Assembly: GCF_001679665.1 (NCBI RefSeq)
Contig: NZ_CP013244.1
Coordinates: 62,001 to 126,000, forward strand
Origin: Candidatus Viadribacter manganicus
GTDB lineage: Bacteria > Pseudomonadota > Alphaproteobacteria > Caulobacterales > Aquidulcibacteraceae
Direction: 5' to 3'
Length of the DNA stretch: 64,000 bases
The notes under the pieces were generated by a model, which was not told the origin of the DNA, made no database searches, and was given only the letters and a program-made list of their open reading frames with translations. Shown one piece after another: positions 15,232 through 23,641 of the stretch; position 1 is the stretch's first letter; every line of letters starts with the position of its first letter. The position numbers and the translations under genes are program-made.

Positions 15232-16019
15232 TGCTTCTGATCGACAGCCACGTGAACCTGCATCACCATAGCTTCGACGAAGATCGCGAAGCGGTGATTG
15301 CACGCGCACGAGAAGTTGGCGTCGGGCGGATGATCACGATCTGCGATAAGATCGAAAACTTCGACCAAGTCATCGCCATCGCCGAGAGCCACGACGACAT
15401 CTACGCAAGCGTCGGAGCCCACCCGCACTATGCGAAGGATCATCTGGATCTCACAGCGGAGCGTTTGATCGAACTCGGCAGCCACAAGAGGGTGGTTGGA
15501 GTAGGGGAAACTGGTCTCGACCAGCACTACAAACACAGTCCGTTTGAAGACCAGGTGAATGTCTTTCGTACGCACGCGAAGGCGGCGCACGCACTCGACA
15601 AGACGCTGATCATCCACACGCGCGAGGCCGACTCTGCAATGGCTCAGCTCTTGGAGGAAGAAGCGGGGAAGGGCCCTCTTCGCATTCTGATGCACTGCTA
15701 CACGAGCGGCGCGGAGCTGGCGCGCCGCGCTTTGGCGCTAGGCGCCTACATTTCGTTCTCGGGGATCATGACGTTCAAAAACGCCAACGATGTGCGCGCC
15801 ATCGCCAGCGAGACGCCGCTCGATCGGATCATTGTCGAAACTGACTGCCCCTATCTGACCCCTATTCCTTACCGTGGCCAACGCTGCGAGCCGATGCACG
15901 TCGCGCAAGTGCAGAGCGCGTTCGCGAAGTTGAGGGGACTTGAGGAAGAGGAGGCGAGCACCCTTCTCGCTGACAACTTCCACCGCCTGTTCCCCACGAT
16001 CCCGCGTGTGGCGTCATGA
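15231..16019 (+). CDS. TatD-family metal-dependent hydrolase
   Basis: 262 residues from ATG 15231 (a GTG one codon earlier overlaps the holB stop). TIM-barrel amidohydrolase: GVGETGLDQHYKHSP (metal Glu), LIIHTREAD (His), LMHCYTSG (His), IVETDCPYLTPIPYRG (Asp). The usual first motif DxHxH is DSHVNLHHH here, with Asn where the second metal His usually stands; I believe related species share this, so it may be a lineage feature. TatD proteins are 3'-5' nucleases or deoxyribonuclease-like. Overlaps the next gene by 4 bases (ATGA), indicating one operon. Confidence 0.9.
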   Translation: MLLIDSHVNLHHHSFDEDREAVIARAREVGVGRMITICDKIENFDQVIAIAESHDDIYASVGAHPHYAKDHLDLTAERLIELGSHKRVVGVGETGLDQHYKHSPFEDQVNVFRTHAKAAHALDKTLIIHTREADSAMAQLLEEEAGKGPLRILMHCYTSGAELARRALALGAYISFSGIMTFKNANDVRAIASETPLDRIIVETDCPYLTPIPYRGQRCEPMHVAQVQSAFAKLRGLEEEEASTLLADNFHRLFPTIPRVAS

Positions 16020-16834
16020 GCGGCACGTTGCGCGTCACCGTTCTAGGCTGCGGCTCATCCGGCGGGGTACCGCGCGCCACGGGCGATTGGGGCGTCTGTG
16101 ATCCAAACGAGCCGAAGAACCGGCGCACGCGCTGTGGGATCATGCTTCAAAAGTGGAACGGGCAGGCGACCAGCGCATCTGAGGCGACCACGGTGCTGAT
16201 CGACACGCCGCCAGAACTCCGCCAGCAGCTTGCGGACGCGGCGCCGTCGCATCTCGATGCCGTGCTCATAAGCCACGATCATGCCGACCAGATTCACGGC
16301 TTCGACGACATACGCGCGTTCTTCATCAAGCAGCGTTCGCAGATCCCGACGTTCATCGACGCAAAGACGCGCCTAAGCTTTATGCAGCGCTTCGGCTACG
16401 CCTTCATGAGCGAGGGCGGCTATCCAGCGATTGCCCGCGATGCTGGCCATATGACGCCGCTGATCCCAGTCGAGATCGACGGGCCAGGCGGCAAGCTCGA
16501 AGTGCTGCCGCTGGATCAGGATCACGGTTTCTCACGCTCACTCGGCTTTCGCATCGGGCCGATCGCGTACTCGAATGATCTTGTAGACATGCCCGAGGCC
16601 ACCCTTGCTCAACTTGGCGGCCTCCAACTGTGGATCGTCGACGCGCTGCGAGACACGCCACACCCGACGCATGCTCACGTCGCTAAGGCGCTTGAATGGA
16701 TCTTGGAGCTCAAACCGCAACGCGCCGTCCTCACAAACATGCACATCGATCTCGATTATCAGGCTCTGAAGGCGAGGCTGCCTTTAGGCGTCGAACCCGC
16801 CTACGATGGCTGGGCGGGCGAATATCCAGTCTGA
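16016..16834 (+). CDS. MBL-fold metallo-hydrolase (PhnP-like)
   Basis: 272 residues. Metallo-beta-lactamase fold: GCGSSGGVPRATGDWGVCD at the N-terminus, metal motif SHDHADQIHGFDDIR (HxHxDxxH), LDQDHGFSRSLGFRI, YSNDL, VDALRDTPHPTHA, NMHIDLDY. The GSSGGVPR and CNCCNPEP-like opening is typical of the PhnP/RNase Z-like clade that cleaves cyclic phosphodiesters. Substrate not determined. Translationally coupled to tatD, as in many alphaproteobacteria. Confidence 0.9.
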   Translation: MSGTLRVTVLGCGSSGGVPRATGDWGVCDPNEPKNRRTRCGIMLQKWNGQATSASEATTVLIDTPPELRQQLADAAPSHLDAVLISHDHADQIHGFDDIRAFFIKQRSQIPTFIDAKTRLSFMQRFGYAFMSEGGYPAIARDAGHMTPLIPVEIDGPGGKLEVLPLDQDHGFSRSLGFRIGPIAYSNDLVDMPEATLAQLGGLQLWIVDALRDTPHPTHAHVAKALEWILELKPQRAVLTNMHIDLDYQALKARLPLGVEPAYDGWAGEYPV

Positions 16835-16876
16835 GTCGAATAGCGCTTCCCATAATCTATCTTATGCGAGATATGC

Positions 16877-17719
16877 ATGCCGGGCCAAGCAATTGAAAAC
16901 ACACAGAAAATGAGCGCAAAAGCGCTCGCCCGCAATGCCGCCGCCACCCAGGCCGTGCTCGATGTGATGGCTCAACTGCGTGATCCGAAGGGCGGCTGCC
17001 CATGGGATATCGAGCAGAACTTTGCGACCATCGCGCCGTACACGATCGAGGAAGCCTACGAGGTCGCCGACGCGATCGAACGCAACGACATGCCGGCGCT
17101 CAAAGAAGAGCTGGGCGACCTCCTCTTCCAAGTCGCGTTCCATGCGCGCATGGCCGAGGAGCAAAGCGCGTTCGATTTCGCTGACGTTGCTCAAGCGCTC
17201 GCCAACAAGATGATCGAGCGCCATCCGCACGTGTTCAGTGAAACTGGCGATGGCCGTAGCGCTGAGCAGCAGACGGTCGCGTGGGAAACGCTGAAGGCCG
17301 AGAAGCGCGCCGCCAAGGGTGCGCCGTCGCTGTTGGACGATGTGGCGATGGCCCTGCCCGCGCTCATGCGGGCTGAGAAGCTCACGAAGCGCGCTGCGCG
17401 CATCAATTTCGATTGGCCAGCGCCTGAGCCCGTCTTGGAGAAGCTCGAAGAGGAATTGGCGGAGCTGGAGGAAGCGCGAGCCTCAGGCAATCAAGAACAC
17501 ATCGCTGAAGAGATGGGCGACATCCTGTTCGTGATGGCGAACCTTGCGCGCAAGCTGAAGGTCGATCCCGAGGAAGCGTTGCGGCGCGCGAATGCGAAGT
17601 TCACGCGCCGCTTCCAGTACATTGAGACCAAGCTCGCCGAAGCTGGCCGCACCGGGCCACAGCCGCTGGACGACATGGAAGCACTGTGGGTTGAGGCTAA
17701 GGCGGCTGAGAAGCGTTAG
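16877..17719 (+). CDS. mazG: Nucleoside triphosphate pyrophosphohydrolase MazG
   Basis: 280 residues from ATG 16877; a Met at 16910 (MSAKALARNAAA) is an alternative. Two MazG domains: the first with GGCPWDIEQNFATIAPYTIEEAYEV (in parts) and EELGDLLFQVAFHARMAEE, the second with EELAELEEA and EEMGDILFVMANLARK, giving the EExxE...ExxD metal sites. It hydrolyses NTPs and dNTPs to monophosphates and pyrophosphate, cleaning damaged nucleotides. Length matches full two-domain MazG. Followed after 9 bases by a damaged lipoprotein gene. Confidence 0.95.
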   Translation: MPGQAIENTQKMSAKALARNAAATQAVLDVMAQLRDPKGGCPWDIEQNFATIAPYTIEEAYEVADAIERNDMPALKEELGDLLFQVAFHARMAEEQSAFDFADVAQALANKMIERHPHVFSETGDGRSAEQQTVAWETLKAEKRAAKGAPSLLDDVAMALPALMRAEKLTKRAARINFDWPAPEPVLEKLEEELAELEEARASGNQEHIAEEMGDILFVMANLARKLKVDPEEALRRANAKFTRRFQYIETKLAEAGRTGPQPLDDMEALWVEAKAAEKR

Positions 17720-17728
17720 GAGCGCTCC

Positions 17729-18344
17729 ATGCGGCTCTCATTCATTCTGCTGCTTGGGCTTGTGGTCGGATGTGCTTCGCCCGCCGCAGCCGACGGCCCT
17801 ACAGCACCTGGTGGTGTCGGCGGTGAACTGCCGTGTCTGTCAGGCGCATTCGGCGCTGAAGCGAGCCGCGACTCGCTTGTAGCCGCCTACGGCGCTGCCA
17901 ACGTCACGAGCGAGCAGCTTTGGGGATGAAGGCGGCGAGTTTATCAGCACCACCGTATTCGCCGGCGATCAGCGCCTTTCGGTCCGTTGGAAGAACGACA
18001 GCACGCTCTCGCGGCCAGACAGCGTGAGCGTCTCTGGCGCCAGCAGCGCCTGGACAGGCCCCAGCAGCCTCGCGCTCGCCATGACGCTCGAAGACCTCGA
18101 GCGCCTCAACGGCCGTCCGTTCGAGATCCTGGGTTTCGGCTGGGACTATGGCGGCCAGATCTGGGATATGCGCGGCGGCGCGATCAATCGAGACACCGCC
18201 GGCGGTTGTCGCTTGTTCGTGTTCTTTCGCACTGCCGTGGAGCACAGCGACCCCTTGATCGGCGATCGCGCCATCATGTCGAACGACCCTGACGTGCGCG
18301 CGATACGCCCGAGTGTGCATCTCATCACCTATCGCTATCCCTAA
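17729..18344 (+). pseudogene. Lipoprotein gene split by a frameshift
   Basis: The first frame gives MRLSFILLLGLVVGCASPAAA (lipobox VVGC), then LPCLSGAFGAEASRDSLVAAYGAANVT, and ends at TGA 17927-17929. Moving one base at about 17918-17922 opens a frame that runs to 18344: FGDEGGEFISTTVFAGDQRLSVRWKND, AMTLEDLERLNGRPFEILGFGWDYGGQIWD, GGCRLFVFFRT. Together they form a plausible single lipoprotein of about 204 residues of a type with a GFGWDYGG motif that I have the impression is common in this lineage. Function unknown. A real indel or a sequencing error cannot be told apart here. Confidence 0.65.
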
Positions 18345-18347
18345 TGG

Positions 18348-18772
18348 CTAGCGCGCGCCGCAGAAGCGGAAGAAGTCCTCGATCGCTTGGCGCTCAGCTA
18401 GCGTCTCGGCGCGCATGAACTGGTTGTCGTCCCACACCCACATCTTGCCCGACGCACGGAACGCTTGCAGCGCCGCGTTATCCGCCGGCACTTTGGCGAC
18501 GGCGTAGATGCGGTCATCCACCGTGGAGATGCGTACCGAACGCGAGCCGCGATCGCACTCCATCGACACGCCAACAGCGTCCGTCTCGGGCACGGCGAAC
18601 GCCAGCCCGCCACGCTCGGCGCGGCTGCCAGCCATCCACTCGAAGCCAGACGAATCTCCCGCGTCGCGCTCCGGTGCGGTCGCTGCCGTGCTCGTGGGTG
18701 GCGCCGGCGCAGGATTGCTGCAGCCAGTCACGAGCGCCAAGAACGAGCCAACAACTGTGCTGTAAGCCGCAT
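18348..18772 (-). pseudogene. Lipoprotein gene, signal peptide out of frame
   Basis: The main frame reads LALVTGCSNPAPAP (lipobox VTGC) then a ~110-residue mature part with FEWMAGSRAERGGLAFAVPETDAVGVSMEC, VRISTVDDRIYAVAKVPADNAALQAFRASGKMWVWD (in parts) and a final FFRFCGAR. The only in-frame start is a TTG at 18740, too close to the lipobox for a signal. ATG 18772 opens a proper signal start, MRLTA, in another frame; removing two bases in the CAGCACAG run near 18755-18762 would give MRLTAVVGSFLALVTGC. So the gene looks frameshifted, or uses an unusual start. Family not recognised. Confidence 0.5.
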
Positions 18773-18781
18773 GACGCGCTC

Positions 18782-19624
18782 CTAGCGCTTTGGCGATCCA
18801 AACGGCACGACCTTGTTCTCAATATCGTGGCCGATGTCGCAGCGGCCGAGATACGCGATGCCGGCTTTGGCGCACCAATAGCGCGTCATTTCTTCTGCAG
18901 TGGCGCCGAAGGGCTTGTCATTCTCTGGGACCTCAGAGATGCGGCCGAGCTTAATCCCCTTCACGCTCCGGACGTTTGCGGAGGCGGTGATTTGGAAGAG
19001 GGCGCGGTCTAGCCGGTAAAGGTACTCGCCCACATCTTCGAGCATCAGCACGTGGCCGCTCAAATCCGGTTCAAGCGATGTACCGAGTATCGATTGGAAG
19101 ACGGTGAGGTTGAACGCTGCGCATTTGGCGTCGAACATCACGCCGAGTTCAACGCTCTCGGGCGCGCGATCGATGAGCCAGTTGAGCGCCCGCTTCACGG
19201 CCCCCTCTCCGCCGGCGCGCGTCATGTCGACGGGAATAGGGCCGTGCGCCACGTTCTCGTAGCCGCGCGCGTATAGGCCGCCGAGGATGGCGCCATTGTC
19301 GCTGTAGCCGAGATAGGTCTTAAGCCGTGATGCGCCGTTCAGTTGCGAGAGCGCCGCCTCCGCGATCCTGCACGCGCCGTAGCCGCCGCGCGCGAACCAG
19401 ATCGCGTTAAACGATGGGTCGTTGGCGAACTCGATCAGCGCACCCGCTCGCGCGCCATCGTCACCAGCGAAGTGACCGGCGCTCTCAAAACATTGCGGGT
19501 GGAAAATGATCTCCGGCGCATGATCGAGAAAGCTGTCTGTTGCGAAGGCTTTAACGCGCTCGGCCAATGCCGGGTCGATGCGTGTGCCGGGCGCTACAAC
19601 GCCAATGCGGAGCGATGGGGCCAT
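18782..19624 (-). CDS. ldcA: L,D-carboxypeptidase, peptidase family S66
   Basis: 280 residues from ATG 19624 (MAPSLRIGVVAPG); an upstream ATG at 19669 is in frame but the family begins near the first. Motifs: GVVAPGTRID, AIWFARGGYGACRIAE, LGYSDNGAI (GYSD carries the nucleophilic Ser), HGPIPVDMTRAGGE, LEDVGEYLYRLDRAL (Glu of the triad region), IGHDIENKVVPFG (His region). It removes the terminal D-Ala from murein tetrapeptides in the cytoplasm. It is divergent from mpl 57 bases away; the two are consecutive steps in peptidoglycan recycling. Confidence 0.93.
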   Translation of the reverse strand: MAPSLRIGVVAPGTRIDPALAERVKAFATDSFLDHAPEIIFHPQCFESAGHFAGDDGARAGALIEFANDPSFNAIWFARGGYGACRIAEAALSQLNGASRLKTYLGYSDNGAILGGLYARGYENVAHGPIPVDMTRAGGEGAVKRALNWLIDRAPESVELGVMFDAKCAAFNLTVFQSILGTSLEPDLSGHVLMLEDVGEYLYRLDRALFQITASANVRSVKGIKLGRISEVPENDKPFGATAEEMTRYWCAKAGIAYLGRCDIGHDIENKVVPFGSPKR

Positions 19625-19680
19625 GATGCTGCGTTCGCGTCCTTGCCGATGAGCGGCGTTTCTCGTCATAACCGGGGCAA

Positions 19681-21084
19681 ATGAGTCAGGCCAAATCCTA
19701 TTTCTTCAGCGGTGTCGGCGGGTCCGGAATGTTGCCGTTGGCGCTCATCCTCCGCGGTAAGGGCGTGGACGTCGCCGGTTCGGATCGTTCTCTCGATCAG
19801 GGACGTTTGGGCGCAAAGTTTGAGTATCTAAAGGCGCAGGGCATCGCCCTCTTCCCGCAGGATGGATCCGGTATCACAAGCGCCGATCAGATCCTGGTGC
19901 GTTCAGCAGCGGTTGAGGACACGGTGGGCGATGTCGTCGCCGCAAAGCGCGTCGGCGCGGAAGATCTGAAGCGGCCACAGCTGCTTGCGGAATTGTTCAA
20001 CGCGGCGCGCTTGCGCATCGGTGTTGCGGGCACCAGCGGCAAGAGCACCACAACGGGCATGATCGCTTGGCTGTTGCACCGCGCTGGACGCGATCCCACG
20101 GTGATGAACGGGGCCGTGATGAAGAACTTCGTCACGCCGGACGCGTTGTTCGCGAGCGCGCTTGTTGGCAAGGGCGACGCTTTTGTGTCCGAGGTAGACG
20201 AAAGCGACGGCTCGATCGCGCGCTATGAGCCGACGATCGCGGTCGTCAACAATATCGCGCTCGATCACAAAAGCATGGACGAGCTGCGCGCCCTATTTAG
20301 CGGTTTCGTCAATAAGGCCGAAGTCGCCGTGCTTAATCTCGACAATGAAGAGACGGCGGCGCTGGTTCTGGCCACTAAGGTTCGCACCCGCACCTACTCG
20401 CTCCGCTCAGGCCTCGCGGACCTGCACTGCTCGGCCATACGCCTTGCGCCGGACGGCGTTTCTTTCGATGTATTGGAGAAAGACACGCGCGCCACAGCGA
20501 CTGTCGATCTTGCCGTGCCAGGCGAACATAATGTCTCTAATGCACTGGCGGCGCTCTCAGCGGCACGCGCTTGCGGACTATCGCTTCAAGAAGCGGCTAT
20601 TGCGCTTAAAGGTTTCTCAGGCACCAAACGCCGTCTGGAAGTGGTTGGCAAAGCCTACGACGTCACGGTCATCGACGACTTTGGTCATAATCCCGATAAG
20701 ATCACCGCGACGCTCAATACCCTGCATGCCTTTCCGGGCCGCTTGCTGATCATGTTCCAGCCGCATGGCTTTGGACCGCTGCGGCTCATGAAAAACGAGT
20801 TCATCGATTGCTTTGCGCGCAACATGGCAGATGACGATGTGCTGATCATGCCCGATCCAGTTTACTTTGGTGGCACTGTCGATCGCGCAGTCACGAGCCA
20901 ACACATCGTGGCCGGCGTTCGTTCGCGTGGCTTGCAGGCCATGGCGTTCGCGGAACGCGGCGCTTGTGGCGATAAGCTCATTGAACTGGCCGAGCCGCAT
21001 GATCGGATCGTGGTGATGGGTGCGCGCGACGATACGCTCTCGGTGTTCGCCGCTGAACTCGTGGACCGGCTCTCGCGGAAGTAG
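19681..21084 (+). CDS. mpl: UDP-N-acetylmuramate:tripeptide ligase
   Basis: 467 residues, Mur ligase fold. N-terminal UDP-binding domain ([21 protein letters not shown], in parts), central ATPase with [17 protein letters not shown] (P-loop), [32 protein letters not shown], and C-terminal ligase domain ([26 protein letters not shown]). It reattaches recovered L-Ala-D-Glu-mDAP tripeptide to UDP-MurNAc. MurC is similar, but the distant placement from the division cluster and pairing with LdcA favour Mpl. Ends in a hairpin shared with hflX. Confidence 0.85.
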   Translation: MSQAKSYFFSGVGGSGMLPLALILRGKGVDVAGSDRSLDQGRLGAKFEYLKAQGIALFPQDGSGITSADQILVRSAAVEDTVGDVVAAKRVGAEDLKRPQLLAELFNAARLRIGVAGTSGKSTTTGMIAWLLHRAGRDPTVMNGAVMKNFVTPDALFASALVGKGDAFVSEVDESDGSIARYEPTIAVVNNIALDHKSMDELRALFSGFVNKAEVAVLNLDNEETAALVLATKVRTRTYSLRSGLADLHCSAIRLAPDGVSFDVLEKDTRATATVDLAVPGEHNVSNALAALSAARACGLSLQEAAIALKGFSGTKRRLEVVGKAYDVTVIDDFGHNPDKITATLNTLHAFPGRLLIMFQPHGFGPLRLMKNEFIDCFARNMADDDVLIMPDPVYFGGTVDRAVTSQHIVAGVRSRGLQAMAFAERGACGDKLIELAEPHDRIVVMGARDDTLSVFAAELVDRLSRK

Positions 21085-21104
21085 GGCGCGCTCCCCTACT
21101 CCGC
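21075..21104. terminator. Bidirectional hairpin covering both stop codons of mpl and hflX
   Basis: GCGGAAGTAGGG (21075-21086) pairs with CCCTACTCCGC (21094-21104) with one bulged A and a 7-base loop. The mpl TAG (21082-21084) and the hflX TAG (complement of 21096-21098) both lie inside the stem arms. No T tract follows in either direction, so termination strength is uncertain. Confidence 0.55.
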
Positions 21105-22448
21105 CGCTGGCCGGAGATCTTCGGGCAGGGGTTCGATTGGCGCAAAACGGGCCGCTTCTTGGACCAACAATTCTGCGCGCAGTGTGAGATTGCCGTCGTC
21201 GTCAGTGCTCTCGTCGATAATCTTGCCGGCTGAGGCAATCTGTGCGCGCACGCGGCCGGCATCATCAGGCGCCAAGGTGAGGGTGATAACGCGCGTTGCC
21301 GAAAAGGCCGCACGATCAATCGCCGTGAGCAGGGCGTCCACGCCCTCCCCCGTCTCCGCCGACAACGCAACAGGGGGCAGGGCGCCCTGCCCCTGTCCCG
21401 CCGCCTCCGCGCGGCGAAGGCGACCTAGGCGTGTCTCTTCGTCGAGCAAATCTATCTTATTCCAAGCTTCAAGCACTGGCGGCGATTTTCCATCTGCATC
21501 CTTTGCCAGCTGCGCGAGCACGGCCAACACGTCGGCTTTTTGATCTTCGCTCTGCGGATGAGCAATGTCGCGAACATGGACCAGCAAATCCGCCTCTGTC
21601 ACCGCTTCAAGCGTCGCGCGGAAGCTTTCAACAAGCTCGTGAGGCAGATCGGAGATGAAGCCGACCGTATCGCTCATGATCACTGCACGGCCGCTAGGCA
21701 GCTGCACCTTGCGGGCCGTGGGATCGAGCGTTGCAAAGAGCATGTCTTTGGCAAGAACGCCAGCCTGCGTGAGGCGATTGAAGAGCGTGGATTTGCCGGC
21801 GTTCGTATAGCCCACCAGCACCACCGCGGGCAGGCCAGCGCGCGAACGAGCACGACGCTGCAAGCCTCTTGTGCGGCGCACGTCTTCAAGCTCTCGCTTT
21901 AGTTTGATGATGCGATCAGCAATGATGCGCCGATCGAGTTCAATCTGCGTTTCGCCGGGACCGCCAGTTTTGCCAAGGCCACCGCGTTGGCGCTCCAAGT
22001 GTGTCCACGTTCGGACCAGGCGGGATCGTTCGTAGCCTTGGCGCGCAAGCTCGACCTGGAGTTTGCCTTCTTTGGTCCGCGCGCGCAGGCCGAAGATTTC
22101 AAGGATCAGCCCCGTGCGGTCGATAACCTTGGAGCCGGTATCGGTTTCGAGATTGCGCTGCTGCACCGGCGACAGCGCGGCGTCGATGACGATCACGCCC
22201 GCCCCGAGTTCTTCCGACCGGTCCTTGAGGCGTTCGACGCGTCCAGAGCCAAAGTATGAGCGTGGATTGATCTGGCGCAGCGGTGCAGCTTCCGCGCCCG
22301 CAACTTCGAGGCCAAGCGCCTGCGCCAGTCCAACGGCTTCCAGCAAACGCGCCTCACCGTCGCGCACGCTCTCTTCCGCGCTCGCGAGCGGGCGCAGCAC
22401 GATGGCCTTATTCAGATCTTTGTGCGGCGTATCAGCCGTCGGCTTCAT
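21096..22448 (-). CDS. hflX: GTPase HflX
   Basis: 450 residues. N-terminal HflX domain ([60 protein letters not shown], in parts), a helical arm with [17 protein letters not shown], then a G domain: [15 protein letters not shown] (P-loop), [18 protein letters not shown] (DTxG), AWNKID (NKxD). HflX binds the 50S subunit and splits stalled or hibernating 70S ribosomes. Its start overlaps the hfq stop by 17 bases, the classic hfq-hflX pair. Confidence 0.96.
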   Translation of the reverse strand: MKPTADTPHKDLNKAIVLRPLASAEESVRDGEARLLEAVGLAQALGLEVAGAEAAPLRQINPRSYFGSGRVERLKDRSEELGAGVIVIDAALSPVQQRNLETDTGSKVIDRTGLILEIFGLRARTKEGKLQVELARQGYERSRLVRTWTHLERQRGGLGKTGGPGETQIELDRRIIADRIIKLKRELEDVRRTRGLQRRARSRAGLPAVVLVGYTNAGKSTLFNRLTQAGVLAKDMLFATLDPTARKVQLPSGRAVIMSDTVGFISDLPHELVESFRATLEAVTEADLLVHVRDIAHPQSEDQKADVLAVLAQLAKDADGKSPPVLEAWNKIDLLDEETRLGRLRRAEAAGQGQGALPPVALSAETGEGVDALLTAIDRAAFSATRVITLTLAPDDAGRVRAQIASAGKIIDESTDDDGNLTLRAELLVQEAARFAPIEPLPEDLRPAAE

Positions 22449-22683
22449 CTAGAGCCTTGTCGTTTTCGAAGAGCTGCACCGGTGCGCCTGGCATGATCGT
22501 CGAGATCGCGTGCTTATACACCAGCTGCACCTGGCCTTCGCGGCGCAGCAGCACACAGAAGTTGTCAAACCAAGTGACGACGCCTTGCAGTTTCACACCA
22601 TTCACGAGGAAGATTGTGAGAGGAGTCTTGGCCTTACGGACGGCGTTGAGAAACGTGTCCTGGAGATTTTGTTTCTTATCCAT
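22432..22683 (-). CDS. hfq: RNA chaperone Hfq
   Basis: 83 residues from ATG 22683 (MDKKQNLQD); ATG 22698 (MGANTM) is in frame, but GGGGG just before 22683 suits the shorter start. Sm fold: Sm1 [22 protein letters not shown], Sm2 [12 protein letters not shown] with the conserved YKHA. Forms a ring that pairs small RNAs with mRNAs. Lies between the D-amino-acid aminotransferase and hflX, downstream of the ntr block, as in other alphaproteobacteria. Confidence 0.96.
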   Translation of the reverse strand: MDKKQNLQDTFLNAVRKAKTPLTIFLVNGVKLQGVVTWFDNFCVLLRREGQVQLVYKHAISTIMPGAPVQLFENDKALDEADG

Positions 22684-22795
22684 GGTGTTAGCCCCCATGT
22701 TGGTTGAGTTTTATGGCGCCCCGACGATCGCAAGGCTGCAGCGTTGGTATAGGGTGCATCGCGCCGCTTTCCAACCGAAAGGGCCTACAATCGCC

Positions 22796-23641
22796 TCAGG
22801 CGCCCAAATAAGCGGCTCGCAACGCTTCCGTGACAGGCCCAGGTTTGCCATCGCCAATGCGGACGCCGTCAATCTCGACCACGGCGGTCGCCGCGTTTGA
22901 CGCCGCCGTGATGAAGGCTTCACGCGCCTCTTTGGCTTCGGCGAGCGTGAACGGTCGCTCCTCGATCTTCATCTGCCGTTCCTGCGCTAACCTCAGGATC
23001 GCGCCGCGCGTGACGCCGTGAAGGATGTCCTTTGAAAGCGCGCGCGTGCGTAGCACGCCGCTGGCGTCCACGATCCAGGCGTTGGAGGAGGCGCCTTCAG
23101 TCACGTGTCCGCCTCCGTCCACGAACCAAGCTTCGAAAGCCCCCTGCTCTTTGGCTCCCTGTCTGGCAAGCACGTTGGGGAGGAGGTTGACTGTCTTGAT
23201 GTCACGGCGCGCCCAGCGTGTTTCGGCCGTGCTGGTGACTTTGATGCCAGCGGATGCACGCGCAGCAATCGCGCGTTGATCCAAATTCTTTGCCGTCACG
23301 ATCAGGGTTGGCGGCGTACGGGGCGGGGGAAAGACATGATCCCGATTGGCTGCACCGCGACTAACTTGAACGTAGACGATGCCGTCATGGACGCGATTTC
23401 GGCGGATGGTTTCGCGTATCACAGCCATTAGGGATGCCTCGCCCATGGGCGGCGTGATGCGCAGTTCGGCGAGCGAGCGCTGCAACCTTGCCATGTGCTC
23501 GTCAACGTCGAACAGCCGGCCACCGCGAATGGCCCAGACTTCGTAGATGGAGTCCGCAAACTGGAAGCCGCGATCCATGATCGAGACGCCCGCGCCGCGC
23601 AACGGCACGTAAGCGCCATTGACGTAGGCGACGCGGCTCAT
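22796..23641 (-). CDS. dat: D-amino-acid aminotransferase (PLP class IV)
   Basis: 281 residues. Fold type IV: YVNGAYVPLRGAGVSIMDRGFQFADSIYEV (in parts), VYVQVSRGAANRDHVFP, Lys in RRDIKTVNLLPNVLARQ (PLP Schiff base), FVDGGGHVTEGASSNAWIV, LHGVTRGAIL. It moves amino groups between D-amino acids and 2-oxo acids, supplying D-Glu or D-Ala. Branched-chain aminotransferase and ADC lyase share the fold, but the SRGAANRDH stretch and the neighbourhood fit Dat. Its start overlaps the ntrX stop by 4 bases. Confidence 0.9.
   Translation of the reverse strand: MSRVAYVNGAYVPLRGAGVSIMDRGFQFADSIYEVWAIRGGRLFDVDEHMARLQRSLAELRITPPMGEASLMAVIRETIRRNRVHDGIVYVQVSRGAANRDHVFPPPRTPPTLIVTAKNLDQRAIAARASAGIKVTSTAETRWARRDIKTVNLLPNVLARQGAKEQGAFEAWFVDGGGHVTEGASSNAWIVDASGVLRTRALSKDILHGVTRGAILRLAQERQMKIEERPFTLAEAKEAREAFITAASNAATAVVEIDGVRIGDGKPGPVTEALRAAYLGA

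Noticed and set aside
18966..19060. Possible alternative start or leader for mpl inside ldcA
   Set aside because: The mpl ATG at 19681 already fits the family start and the divergent gap is normal.
19340..19420. Missing catalytic serine in LdcA at RGGYGACR
   Set aside because: The nucleophile of this family lies in the later GYSD/GHSD motif, which is intact here (LGYSDNG).
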